From Acanthaster planci (lineage: Eukaryota > Echinodermata > Asteroidea > Valvatida > Acanthasteridae), in contig NW_019091355.1 of assembly GCF_001949145.1 (NCBI RefSeq), forward strand, positions 93,933 to 157,932: a DNA stretch of 64,000 nucleotides. The letters run 5' to 3'. Positions within the stretch are counted from its first letter, which is position 1; every line of letters begins with the position of its first letter. Made by a program: the position numbers and the translations under genes. Below the pieces are notes generated by a model. That model did not search any database. It was given only the letters and a program-made list of their open reading frames with translations, and was not told where the DNA came from. Positions 1 to 10,445 of the stretch are shown here, piece after piece.

Positions 1-429
1 TGTGGACTTGTCATAAATTGGGAAAAAATCAGTTCTACGTCCCTGTTAGCAATTAACCCACTTGGGATTTGTGATTGATTCAGACTCAATGACTGTGGCA
101 TTACCTCCTGACAAAGTACATGTACATGTAGATACTATCCAACAGATGTGCACAAATACCATATGATGCAAAAAAGTAAGGATACGCAATGTAGCAAAGG
201 TCATTGGGAGTTTAGTGGCCTGTTTTCCAGCAAGTACCTTTTGGTCCTTTACACCACAGGAACTTGGAATATGCAAAAGATGGAGCTTTGCTGTCAAGTG
301 AAGGGAACTGTGATGTACAAATGTCAATTACTGGCTTGATGAAACTGGATCTCAAGTGGTAGTTGACCAACGTTATAGGTCAAGAGAAACCCATTGCCAT
401 GAAAAACCCATAAATATCCCCGATATCAG

Positions 430-1135
430 ATCCATCAATTGAAGGCTGGGGTGGAACTTGTGATGAGACCCAAACAGGTGGACAGTGGACTAGAAATGAA
501 AAAATGCATCACATCAACTTCTTGGAGCTCTTAAGAGCATTTTATTGTTTTGAAATCCTTCAAAACGGAATTGCTGGAAAACATGTCCACTTACTGTCAG
601 ACAATACTACAGTAGTATCCTGTATCAATTACATGGGTGGAAGACAACCACACCTCAGTGCCCTTGCTTCAGAATTGTGAGAATGGTGTGTTGCTTTGAA
701 TATATGGTTTTCAGCAGGACACTTAGCCGGTACTTGCAATATTGCAGCAGACTTTAAAAGTCGGCACTTCAATTATAGAGGGGAATGGTCTTTGAATAAG
801 TCTTTGAAAGATGCAACAGAGTTTTTGGCACCCTGGAAATTGACCTTTTTGCCTCTCGTTTGAATGCTAAATGTACAAGATATGTTTCCTGACAAAAGGA
901 TCCACAAGCTGACTTTGTTGACAGTTTTTCTCATTCATGGTCAGATTTTTATGCCTACATTTTTCTTCCATTCAGTGTAATTGGGAGAGCTTTGCAGATA
1001 GTGCAGATGGAGAGGTGCAGAGCATTGATGATTGTACATTTACCTTACTGGCTATCCCAGCCTTGGTTCACCCTGCTCACAGACCTCTTGACCCAAGTAT
1101 CAGTACTCCTACCGAGACAGATACACTGTTAACAT
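430..1135 (+). pseudogene. DIRS RNase H domain and linker remnant
   Basis: From 504 the frame reads HINFLELL, then LLSDNTTVVSCINYMGG, with DNTT as the expected RNase H acidic motif. After an in-frame stop at 678-680 it continues with EWCVALNIWFSAGHLAG and NIAADFKSR, the second half of the DIRS-type RNase H. Near 835 the frame shifts to give DLFASRLNAK, then a second stop, then SHSWSDFYAY, VIGRALQIVQMERCRALMIV and WLSQPWFTLL. This downstream block is the usual DIRS connector before the recombinase. At least one frameshift and two stops show loss of function. Confidence 0.8.
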
Positions 1136-1163
1136 TGCCGTTAAGCGAAAAACTACATCCTCT

Positions 1164-1188
1164 CCAGAAGAAACTAAGATTGATAGCA
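1164..1188 (+). repeat. 25-bp direct repeat, copy 1
   Basis: The 25 bases beginning CCAGAAGAAACTAAG recur exactly at 2874-2898. The two copies bracket the recombinase part of the DIRS remnant. They could belong to the split direct repeats or internal complementary region that such elements carry, or reflect a partial duplication. Confidence 0.6.
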
Positions 1189-1317
1189 AGACTGTTACCA
1201 GGCGAGCCTACCGAAAGGCTCAGTTGTCCAACGTGCAACAAGCATCATGCTTAATGCGTGGAAGTCAGGGAAACATCGACAGTATTAAGTTTATATCAGA
1301 AAGTGGCATACACAGGA

Positions 1318-1560
1318 CTCCCGTGGCCTGGAAAAGTCATGGAAATTTGTTTTTGTTTTCCAGGCCTGGAAAAGTTATGGAATTTTTCATACGCTGTTTA
1401 CGATTTCTATTATCAGAAATAAGTGCATAAAATGCAGGATTGTATTCACAAATTTAGAAGTCCGAATAGTCCAAGAAATTGCCTTATTAGCCTGTTGGGT
1501 CATGGATTTTCATAATTCGGTCATGGAAAAGTCATGGAATTTCATTGTCCTGTAGCTACA
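1318..1560. repeat. Interspersed repeat with 'TGGAAAAGTCATGGAA' motifs, inserted in the DIRS remnant
   Basis: The word GGCCTGGAAAAGTCATGG and close variants (CCTGGAAAAGTTATGG, CATGGAAAAGTCATGG) occur three times between 1327 and 1540. This falls between the RNase H linker and the recombinase N-terminus, where no DIRS coding similarity is seen. It is therefore probably a later insertion. The class is not identifiable from the sequence. Confidence 0.5.
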
Positions 1561-1589
1561 AGAACCTTGCATACATTTTGTGAGCAGAG

Positions 1590-2460
1590 GGAGGTTGATT
1601 GTGTTAAACCAGATGTCAATGTAGTCATTGACTTCCTCACAATGCTGTATGATCAAGGTTTAGGATGAAGTGCTATCAACACTGCATGCAGTGCACTTTC
1701 TCAGATCATAGTATGGAAAGGTGTCGCATCCTTGAGTGATTAAATTCGTCAAGGCTGTTTTCAATTTGAGACCACCTGTACCAGTGTACATGCATTCAGA
1801 CACATACATGTACATGTAGGATGTTGCAGTGCTGTTAAGATTTTTGCAGTCCTTATCTCCAGTCAAACAGAAATCACATCACTTAAACAACTAACTTTGA
1901 AATTAGTGTCACTGATGGCATTGCTTGTAGCTGTAAGAGCTCAGACACTGTCAGTCTTGGATCTGAAGACCATGACAATGACCAAGTCAAAATTTTGTTC
2001 GAAGATTGGAGCAGCAGCTCTCAAACAGTGTAGACCAGGGTATGCCCCACCTCCAGTGGAGTTGCTGGACTATCCAGTGGATACACGCCTGTGTATTCTC
2101 AGAGTTTTGGTAGAAAATATTCACCGTACTGCCCCTTTAAGACAGGGTGAATCCAGGCTTTTCATAAGCTACACGAAACCTCACAATCATGTGACGCCAT
2201 CCACAATTGGAACATGGATTTTTACTGCCATGGCTAAAGCAGGCATAGACACATCAGTGTACAAGGCCCATAGTGACGTGCAGCTGCTACATCACAGGCA
2301 TTAAAAGTAGGGGGAAACATTCCACAAATTCTCAAAACAGCAGGTTGGTCAAATGCAGGTACATTTGCAAGATTCTACAAGAAAGATGTGACATCTGCGT
2401 CAACCATAGGAGAACATGTTTTAGCAGGTGTGTGCAAATATATGAACTTCAGGCTAGTAG
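1590..2460 (+). pseudogene. DIRS tyrosine recombinase remnant
   Basis: Similarity begins near 1605 (DVNVVIDFLTMLYDQGLG, stop, SAINTACSALSQ) and continues with QGCFQFE near 1750. An open stretch at 1897-2304 follows, holding LVSLMALLVAVRAQTLSVLD and RLFISYTKPHNHVTPSTIG, then AGIDTSVYKAHS. This contains the first catalytic Arg region (RAQT) and the KAHS half of the HxxR box. Directly after KAHS (about 2271-2282) the frame is lost by one base. The remaining C-terminal part (GWSNAGTFARFYKKD, with the expected aromatic/Tyr region) reads in another frame to about 2450. The element once encoded a complete recombinase and is now inactive. Confidence 0.8.
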
Positions 2461-2560
2461 ACCACCTACATGTATATTCACAGACGTTTTACTCTTACTG
2501 GGTAATTCAGGTAATTTGTGGCATGTGTTTAATGTTTTGCTCACAGGTGGAGGGGTTTAA

Positions 2561-2936
2561 TGTAAACTTTCATGTTTTTTCTATATAAATTTGAACACCC
2601 TAGAGTAAGAACCAGTTTGTTTTGAGGAATTTTCTGCCATTTCACATTTCTCTTGTTTTCATGTTAAAGCAGACTGTTGTTTTTCTCTGAGTATTGGAGC
2701 TCAGTTGTAGGACCTGTTAGTGCCCTTCTAAAGAGGTTTTCTCCTCTGAGTGGTTCTGAAAGAAAATTTTTCTTGCCAATAAACGGAACAAAACAAATTG
2801 GAAGGAACATGATTATCCTTGGCTTTGTTTTCTTTGTGTTTTTTACGGGACAGCTCAAGTTGGCTTTGAAGTCCCAGAAGAAACTAAGATTGATAGCAGG
2901 AGTAATTCCTTACATGTATATCTCAACTCCATAGGG
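2561..2936. other. Non-coding stretch between recombinase remnant and inverted repeats
   Basis: No protein family is recognisable here. It contains the second copy of the 25-bp repeat (2874-2898) and may be the 3' non-coding part of the DIRS element. Confidence 0.4.
2874..2898 (+). repeat. 25-bp direct repeat, copy 2
   Basis: Exact copy of 1164-1188, followed by different sequence. It lies about 40 bases before a large inverted repeat. Confidence 0.6.
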
Positions 2937-3228
2937 CAGTGTAGAAATGAAAAAGTAAACAAAACTTACCAGAAGTTGAAGTTTGACTGAAGTTCTACAC
3001 TGCTCTCTGAAGGTGATATAATGAATTAGATCCACACCCTCCCTCCCATTGAATTGTAAGCAGATCTAGGCTGGATCTGTCGTGTATTTGTTAAATTCTG
3101 GTCTGCGCTGGCGCAATCGTCTCCCATGTAATTCCTTATATCACCTCCAGAGAGCAGTGTAAAACTTCAATCAAACCTCAACTTCAGGTAAGTTTCAAAA
3201 ATTTTTCAATTTTGTTTTAGTTTTACAC
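2937..3228. repeat. Inverted-repeat element, arms about 85 bp
   Basis: The left arm, about 2940-3024 (contains ACACTGCTCTCTGAAGGTGA), is the imperfect reverse complement of about 3140-3225 (contains TCACCTCCAGAGAGCAGTGT). The loop is about 115 bp. Each arm holds a splice-donor-like CTTACC/GGTAAG. It could be the inverted terminus or internal complementary region of the DIRS element, or an independent foldback MITE. Confidence 0.7.
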
Positions 3229-3722
3229 CAAATGACTAGAAGCACATTAAAGCCACAAATTCTCTCTTTCCAATGATATGTTATTTATTTACAAAACGTA
3301 ATAAACGGCTAACAATCATTCTTTTTGGACAATGGGACAAAGTGGGCTTAGGAGTTGGGACCAAGATTCAGTTAGAAATGCCAGCATAAATCCTTTTCAA
3401 TTCTCCCTCTCTTCTATGAATGACTGTACTGAATAGGCCAGATGTGTTCATAATGCAGTCATGTGAATCGTTACATGATATCTTAATGGTTAAAATATTT
3501 GCAGAGAGACATGCTACAAAAGACAACGGTAAGTTGTCATTATTATTAATAAGTTCACTTAACTTCCAATAGCATAAGATGCCCTGGTGATTTAAAAGTC
3601 CAAAACTTGGTCCCAAGCCCACTTTGCCATCCATGACCGTGTGCAAATAAATAATACATCATTGGAAAATGGGCATCTGTGACTTTAAGGTGCTACTGAT
3701 AATTTTGGTGTTAAACTAACAC
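3222..3722. repeat. Larger inverted-repeat (foldback/MITE-like) element
   Basis: Left arm about 3224-3368 contains TTTACACCAAATG and ACAAAGTGGGCTTAGG. It pairs with 3597-3715, which contains CCAAGCCCACTTTG and TTGGTGTTAAACTAAC. The loop of about 230 bp has no recognisable coding content. It abuts the previous inverted repeat. Confidence 0.65.
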
Positions 3723-4034
3723 AATCTTTGAGAAATTCTAAATAATTTTTGTTGCATTGTTTTTATACACTCTGTGTAGGTCATGAGGTTTGACTTTTTA
3801 AGTCATTGTACTGTCATGTGAATCAAGTTTGAATTGAGCATTGGTTTTGCACCTATCTTAGGCAAGAGAAGAAAGTTTTTGGTTCTATCATATAGTTTGG
3901 CAAAGTCTAACATCCTTACTCCTACAATGCAGCAAACACTCTGAAGATATTATATTATTATTACTACATGTACTTTTTTAATGCATTATGGAAATGCTTC
4001 CATACTTTGACATTAATTTGGATATTTGTTTCAG

Positions 4035-4718
4035 AGGAACTTGGTCAAGGCATTCTTGAAAATCTTCACAAAGACCGTGAGAAAATTCAGCGGTCAAGAG
4101 CAAGAGTAAGGGATTCTCAAGTAGATTTTGATTGATTGAAATTGATTTTTAAAATCTTTGAATTGGAGTTTCATTTGGTCATTGAATTATTGCTATTCTT
4201 TTGAAATCCCGAATGTGGTGGAAGGAGCAGACATCAATATGTAGACTAAACACTCTGTTGAAGTTTACAGTACCCTTTTTTGTATTGGTATACCATCAGT
4301 AACACAATCTGTAAGCCTAGGATTGGCCTTATAAAATTATTAATTTATTACATTTCTTCCCATTAGTTACGCGAGACAGATGCTGGTGTTGGTCAAAGCT
4401 CACGTGTCCTGAGTGGAATGATGCGTAGGTAATATTTTCATTTTCCTACTTGTAACTTAAATTACCTAACCCATACTGAAAGACCAAAACCCATATCATA
4501 CTACATGTATGTATTAATTCCAAGTCCGAATTATTTCCAATTCTGTCACAACACTGATTTACTACAACTAAGCCGAAAGTTGTAATCAACTATTTGTTTT
4601 GTCTGTTTTTTCCCTTGTATGCAGGATAATTCAGAATCGTATACTGATGGTATTTCTTGCCATAGTGTTCCTTGCAATCATCATCATTATTATTTATTTT
4701 ATGGCCAAAAAGAAATAA
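4035..4718 (+). CDS. VTI1A: Vti1a-type Qb-SNARE, last three coding exons (5' part outside window)
   Basis: Vti1a is a Qb-SNARE for endosome to trans-Golgi membrane fusion. The exons are 4035-4105, 4367-4428 and 4625-4718 (stop TAA), with GT-AG introns. They encode ELGQGILENLHKDREKIQR, then LRETDAGVGQSSRVLSGMM, then RRIIQNR followed by a hydrophobic tail anchor (VFLAIVFLAIIIIIIYFM) and AKKK. The RETDA...SSR-L-GM--RIIQNR pattern is the C-terminal half of the SNARE motif plus anchor of Vti1a rather than Vti1b. Introns are phase 0 and phase 2. The N-terminal Habc domain and the first half of the SNARE motif must lie upstream of the window, so the DIRS remnant and inverted repeats before 4035 are intronic. 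The family is secure; orthologue rank is inferred from these motifs. Confidence 0.9.
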
Positions 4719-4803
4719 CTTCCCAGACGTACACAGACAAAAATGGAACTTGTCTTCAGCCAGGACATACTCACTTGTGTGACTGTGATTAAATTTATGT
4801 TAG

Positions 4804-4809
4804 AATAAA
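4804..4809 (+). terminator. Candidate poly(A) signal of the Vti1a gene
   Basis: AATAAA lies 85 bases after the stop codon. Other AATAAA hexamers at 5086-5091 and 6645-6650 could serve longer 3' UTRs. Confidence 0.5.
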
Positions 4810-7800
4810 ACTTTGGTGTAGTCATAAATGTTTGAGACCCTTCAAACAACACGTAATTCAATAGAATCATGCCTTGTGGGCAATTGCCCCCTCAGATGTG
4901 AAAATGCTAAAAATAGTTTCCAATGTAGAAGCACCTGTCACTGGTTTTATATGCCATAATACTGCATATGAAATGGTGATGTTGGAGCTATCATAAGACT
5001 ATTATAAGACTTGTTCCTGCCCCCTCTTCTGAAGTCTAGAATTGATATGGAATTCCGTGAAACCAGTCAACTTTAGTTCTTGGAAAATAAACTCTTGCCT
5101 TCCCTAGTACATTAGCATTAATTTCCAATACACACACACAGATGAATGGTCATTTAAAAGATACCAACTTTACCACACAGTGCTCTGTCTGGTTCGGTCA
5201 CTGATGAGAACACTGATGAGGTGTATATACACGTACATGTACTTGGCCCATAGAGGACTGTACATAGATGCTGTGGGGACATATGGTGTGGGAACATATG
5301 TTTGTCCCCACAACTCAGTCTTCACTTTCGTAACAAAAGTAATTGGTCTCATCAACCTGTAGCATCCTGGGCTGTTACTTGGCAAATGTATTTACAGGTA
5401 GACTAAAGTCATCTTTGGAAGGAAACCAACATTCAAAGTCACTCTAAAAATGTTTTGAAAACATGGATACATTAAATGTAATAAACTTTGTGGGTTCAAG
5501 ACAATGCTTACCTTTGTAGATGTAACTTATCGTAGTCTTCCAGCCATTCTGTGACAGTCTTTTGCTAGATTTTCATGTTTGAACAAAACAGTCATCTAGG
5601 CAAGTCAGTAAAACAAGGGCTTACAGGTATGTTACATTCAAACCAAGCATAGTGTATATCAAGAAATACCCTGTGATAACATTCAGGAAAAGGTAAGGAC
5701 TAAATTGCATATATTCATTGAGATTGTGAAATTATAATGAAATATTTTTCTGTGTGTTTTACCCCTGATAAAATGAATCTCGGTACAACATTGTCAAATC
5801 AACAGAATGATGAAGATTCTTGGCATTCCTTCCAGGAATTCATTCACAATGATATGATCTTGTTGCATTGATGAAGTGGTCATGGAAATCTAAATCTGAG
5901 CCAAACACAGTCCTTTGTTTTGAAATCGTTGGTGACATCCTGTTAATTAACAACAGGAAAACAATGCCTGCTGGAATATGATTGAATTGTGTAGTACCTG
6001 TATAGGTGGTTCAATAATTCTTGTGAAGTTTATGTTTGGTTAATACCTTGGAAAAAGTGATCAACATATTATGTGTATTTTAAGAACTCAAAATGTGACT
6101 AAAAGAATCATCAGAACCTCCTGCATGTGTATGTTGTAAAATTATTTGTACACTTGTTATTGGGACCTAGACGTACGGACTTGTCTCGACCTCAGTTTGT
6201 GCTTGTATGATGTCATGCTTTTGATGACGTCGTGGAGATTTATGTACTGAACTATACGTTTAATACTACATGAACTACCTTCAAGACATAACATTCCAAA
6301 AGTTTCCCAGTCTCACGCTTTTCTCTGCTGGGGAGGAGTTCCAGCCACTGGGAAGACTAATGTATACGGTCTTTACATAGTGGTAGTAAAGTCTAGTATA
6401 ATGTCTTTGCATCAAAACACTAACCGACGAGCGTGTGTATGACTATATTGAGACGATTTTACCCACCCGTAGTCTACCGTGTATCGTGCATGGCAGTACG
6501 TAAGAATGTACATTTTTTGTTTAGAGCAACAAGTATTTTCTGTAATCATAACTGTACATAGTTGTACTATGTGTTGTTAATATGTAGATTCCCATTAGCT
6601 GTATCGAGGCATGCTGTTTATTTATAGTTTTCACTGCTGGCGAAAATAAACATTTAATGCATGGATTTAAATTCAGTGTTCTTGCTCTCGTGAATAGGGC
6701 CTACTCTACAAATTAGGCTCCGAGGAAACAATCTCCTCATAGTTTTCTTTTTAAGACGGCAACTGTAGCATGTGGAAAAAAAGACAAATGTGCTATATTA
6801 ATCAGCAACAAGAAGACATGCGTTAAATCCTATGGTTATCTGGCTAATGAAATGACCAACTTTCGCCAATGAAAATCTCAAAATGTTCTACCGCACCACC
6901 GCCACAGAATATCAGTCAATCAGAGCAGTTAAAAAGTCATACTGTCCGGATAATGACGGAGGTTGTCGGTCAAATTTTGTCAGCTGACTTAGCAAACAAT
7001 TGTCAGTGTGTAGTGTTTACTCCAGTGTTATGAGCTGATCAACTTCAGCGTATAAGCTCAAGTGGATTCAGCCAGAAGCCTGCAGGTGCCATTTTTTCAG
7101 CCGAAGTTAGGGGCAAGTTAGATTAAGGACCATATTTAACCATAGTTTGACAACCTGAGATCGAACGCGCGCTAGTCGACAAATCGGACTAGTTTAGTCA
7201 ACTATTCGCGACTAGCCTATCGAGTTCGCATCGTTGGTTGCCATAAATCGTTTTTACTAGCCAGTGCAGAGAAGACCAGTTACAAAACAAATGCTGGAAA
7301 AACAGTATGATACTAGTAAATGACCATTTTCACTTTTTGGGGGCTATATTGCCCTTCCTGGGGCAAACTTTTTTACCCTTCAGCGTAACGGCCTGACAAC
7401 GCTTGACAAGAGTCGTTCGCACTTCAACTTCACTGCACATGAGCTTGGTACGTCACGTTCCAACCACAAGTTAACTAGTGGTCCATGATCGAACTTGCCC
7501 TAGGATAGCAGACGCCAGTTGATTGGTCAAAATCAGGCGGACGTCTTGCATAATTAATCGTGGGATCTGCACGCATATATTAGACGTGTCGAAAGGGGCG
7601 TTTATTACGTAGACTAGTAGGAGGCCGGAAAGGAAGTGCCACAAGGCAGCCACAGTTATAAGCGATTTCCTAGCCCCTGGTTTATGGGGATTTGAGCTGC
7701 CCCATTTCAAGTGTTAACATTGCAACGCATTGGGTGGCATGAATTGGTAATTGATTCATTGCGCACTTGCTACTTGACCAACCTCGTTCAAACAAACATT

Positions 7801-8340
7801 TTTTTAAAGCGAAAACAGATCGGACAATCTACAAGAGAAATTATTAAAAAAACCGATATAAAGGCCGTGTAAGGGCGGTGAGAAGTAATAGCTGCATAGA
7901 ACTAGCTGCGCAAACCAGATCGCGATTCATACATTACGTATTCTCAAATGCTCAGCTCTGTGAAGTGGACGGTTTGTGGAAAAGATCTGTGAAAATTGTG
8001 GATCAGTGTTTTATTTTTCATTGACTTAATATTCTTAAGACTCCTTTTAGTGGTGATCATCTGTGGTAGAAAATTTCCCCGAAGTCATCGGCTTACCTCC
8101 CCACACCCCCCCAAGTTGAATGGAGAAGGTCCTAAGATGGTGAAACAATGATGGGTTTCTCAAGTGCAACTTTTTATCAATGTCTACTGTAGTTTTTTTC
8201 TCTGTTCCGAAACCTAATTGGGGGCATAGAGTAATGGAATGGATAAGGGGACATCAGAAAGTAACGCAGGAAGGAAGCAAACATCACCCAAATATATTCT
8301 GTCGTAAGTTTCTAAAATTTACGGAGCGTTACCAGCCTTT
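4810..8340. other. 3' UTR or intergenic DNA, no gene recognised
   Basis: Only short unconserved reading frames are present. The sequence to about 6650 is AT-rich and could include a long alternative Vti1a 3' UTR. Nothing else recognisable. Confidence 0.5.
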
Positions 8341-8344
8341 TCCT

Positions 8345-8512
8345 TCTTGAGTCGAGTCCTCTGATGACGGACTCGAATCGAGTCGAGTCATTTATTTGCA
8401 CTGGCTCGAGGCAAGTCATTTAGTCATCTGTTGAGACCCTAGTCGAGTTGCCAAAATTGTGACTCGGGTCAGACCGGAGTCGAGTCAATATTCTGGTCAA
8501 TACAACTCAACT
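8345..8512. repeat. Degenerate GAGTCGAGTC-rich repeat
   Basis: The motif GAGTCGAGTC and variants (GACTCGAATCGAGTCGAGTC, GGCTCGAGGCAAGTC, GGAGTCGAGTCAA) recur at irregular spacing. This indicates a decayed short tandem repeat. Confidence 0.55.
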
Positions 8513-9107
8513 CAAGATCTCCAAGAAATGGACGCGAACTCAAACCGATGTACCAAAGGGACCCTATGGATCACGTATTACTGCAGCCTAGCCAAGTAAT
8601 TCGGAACAAGCTGTGGAGGAATTCCTCCCGGTTTGCTCAGACAGAGCACTACAGCCAGCCACTTGACCTAATCGTATTGCAGGTAACCAGACAATAATTG
8701 TGAAGTATAGTAAAATTATGTAACATTGACCGGAAAGCAGACTGTTAGGGGCGTGCATGTGTTAGGGGCCCAATAGAGAAGCATGGCTTGAGCAAAGGAA
8801 AAGGTAGAGGCTGAAGAGCCAATGTTACGCGTAATTGGTAGCACTGTTTGTCTCCCATGTAAACGCTGCCCCTACCTATGAATTGGAAGAGCATAGAGTT
8901 TTCACTGCGACGTTGGAGATCCTTGATCGTAAGACTAGAAAGGTGAGCATGAGGATTAGCGTAAGGTCATGTGTGTCGCCATGCAAACACTTTCTTCACG
9001 CCTTTAATGTCGAATGAGAGTTGCTGGAGTTTTTCGCAGCCTTTTTTGCCTATACTTGGGCTCTTTTAACAGATGTGTGAATTACCTCTCCAGGGATTGG
9101 GAAGAAA

Positions 9108-9415
9108 GTTAAAGCCATGCAAAAACTATCTGACACTCTCAGGAACGGGAGGAACGTCTCAAAAACGACCAAAATGAAGATATATAACTCTTTAGTTGTC
9201 TCCATGCTACCTGCAGAAACACGTGCTCTTACAACTACGGCTTCTAAACGCCTGTACGTATTCGATATGAATGCCCTGAGGCGACTGGGATCGTGTCCGA
9301 TGGTCAGACCATGGTCAGGCTTAGTTCGTAAGACGCCACCCGGCTACGCACCAGCCTACTGCCAGCATCGTAATTAGCCATGCATCGTCAACTTCGCTGA
9401 TTTGGCCATGTTTGA
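9108..9415 (+). pseudogene. LINE reverse-transcriptase C-terminal remnant
   Basis: The + frame at 9117-9377 reads KTTKMKIYNSLVVSML, then ETRALTTTASKRLYVFDM and ALRRLG. This matches the end of non-LTR retrotransposon reverse transcriptases (K-KIYNSLV-S-L-YG-ETW-LT----KRL--F----LRR-). Just after, at about 9381-9410, a shifted frame reads HRQLR, stop, FGHV, the usual RRLRWFGHV motif that follows. The missing YG..W, the stop and the frameshift show a dead fragment. No upstream polymerase core or endonuclease was seen. Confidence 0.7.
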
Positions 9416-10382
9416 GGGCTTCCTCTTTCCTCTGTCGTAAAGCAACACTCCCGTAATTTGGCGTTGTGGTGATGGTGATGATGCCACTGAGACGGAGGAT
9501 GACGCTGATGATGTCGATCTGTTGTTATGCAGTCGGCATATATACTTCATGTGTGCTAACAGTGAAACACAAAAGTATGCCCCCGAGCGTCGTCGGCAAA
9601 ACGGTATTAAACAAACATAACCACACCGCGCAAAAGGAGAACAAAGAGTTTCAAAATACATAACAAAGATATTTTACAATAAAATTTAATTTCACAAACT
9701 TGTTGGGCGTCGATCTTTTCAACTTGTAGCGTGGGGTATTCACTTTTATGGTACTCGAATTCACCGAGGGGATATTATTCAAAGGCCATATTTTCACTAT
9801 AGGGTCTTATCTTTGATGCAGAGAAAGCGAGAAGGCTACTCCAACTCGTTCCACATTGCTGACTCCGATCATTCCGTTCACCCTTTCCTCCCACACCCTA
9901 AAAATTCATGAAACAGTTCGCCGGGTCACGAGACCGTAACGGTATACGCTTCGTGTCTGGTAGCCTACAGTGCGCGCATCCGTGTACGCTTCATGGAAAT
10001 ACTGCAGTTAAAACTAGAAATCAGCAAAAAAACATAATGAATAATGAATTCGTTGTAAAAGATGCATCCTGAGGTGGCCAGTATCAAGGCATGAACTTGT
10101 AGTTGTGTACATTTTTTCTATCAACATCTCAATGGAAATTTATACTGTGTATAAATTCAAGTTACAAATATTTACGTTTAGTAAAATAACAAAAGGAAGC
10201 AAAGTTTGGTTCATGCAAAAGTGGTTCTAATTTCCAATTTACAAGCCTTTCCAAGAAGTAGTTTCGGTTTACGTGATTGTGTGTTCATGACATAAGCTAC
10301 AATAGGGCCCTAGGCAAATACGTGTACTTGGGTTTTTCTCAGTGTTCTCAATGTTACCTTTCACAAGAATGTATCCCAAAAG

Positions 10383-10445
10383 AAGTGGCACGCCCGCGGG
10401 CGCTCAGGGGGCTTAACACCCCCCCCCCGTTTTCAATTTTTATAT
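10383..10445. repeat. Dispersed GGGCGCT...CCCCCCC repeat, copy A
   Basis: GGGCGCTCAGGGGGCTTAAC runs into a C10 tract. A closely similar arrangement occurs at 12313-12356 (GGGGCGCTAGGGGGGGCTAA followed by a C8 tract), indicating a dispersed repeat family. Confidence 0.45.

Larger units (their letters stand above)
1..2560 (+). mobile_element. Degraded DIRS-type (tyrosine recombinase) retroelement, 5' end outside window
   Basis: Conceptual translation across several + frames gives, in order, an RNase H-like domain, a linker typical of DIRS elements, and a tyrosine recombinase. This RNase H then recombinase order is the DIRS/PAT/Ngaro arrangement, not that of LTR or LINE elements. The reverse transcriptase would lie upstream and is not in the window. 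Several stops and frameshifts interrupt it, and a different repeat is inserted near 1318-1560, so it is dead. It lies upstream of the Vti1a exons in the same orientation, so it probably sits in an intron of that gene. The right boundary is uncertain: recognisable coding similarity ends near 2460 and the sequence to 2936 may still belong to it. Confidence 0.8.

Noticed and set aside
2677-2934. 85-codon frame with a hydrophobic stretch between the DIRS remnant and the inverted repeats
   Set aside because: No family resemblance; it contains the 25-bp repeat and is flanked by repeats.
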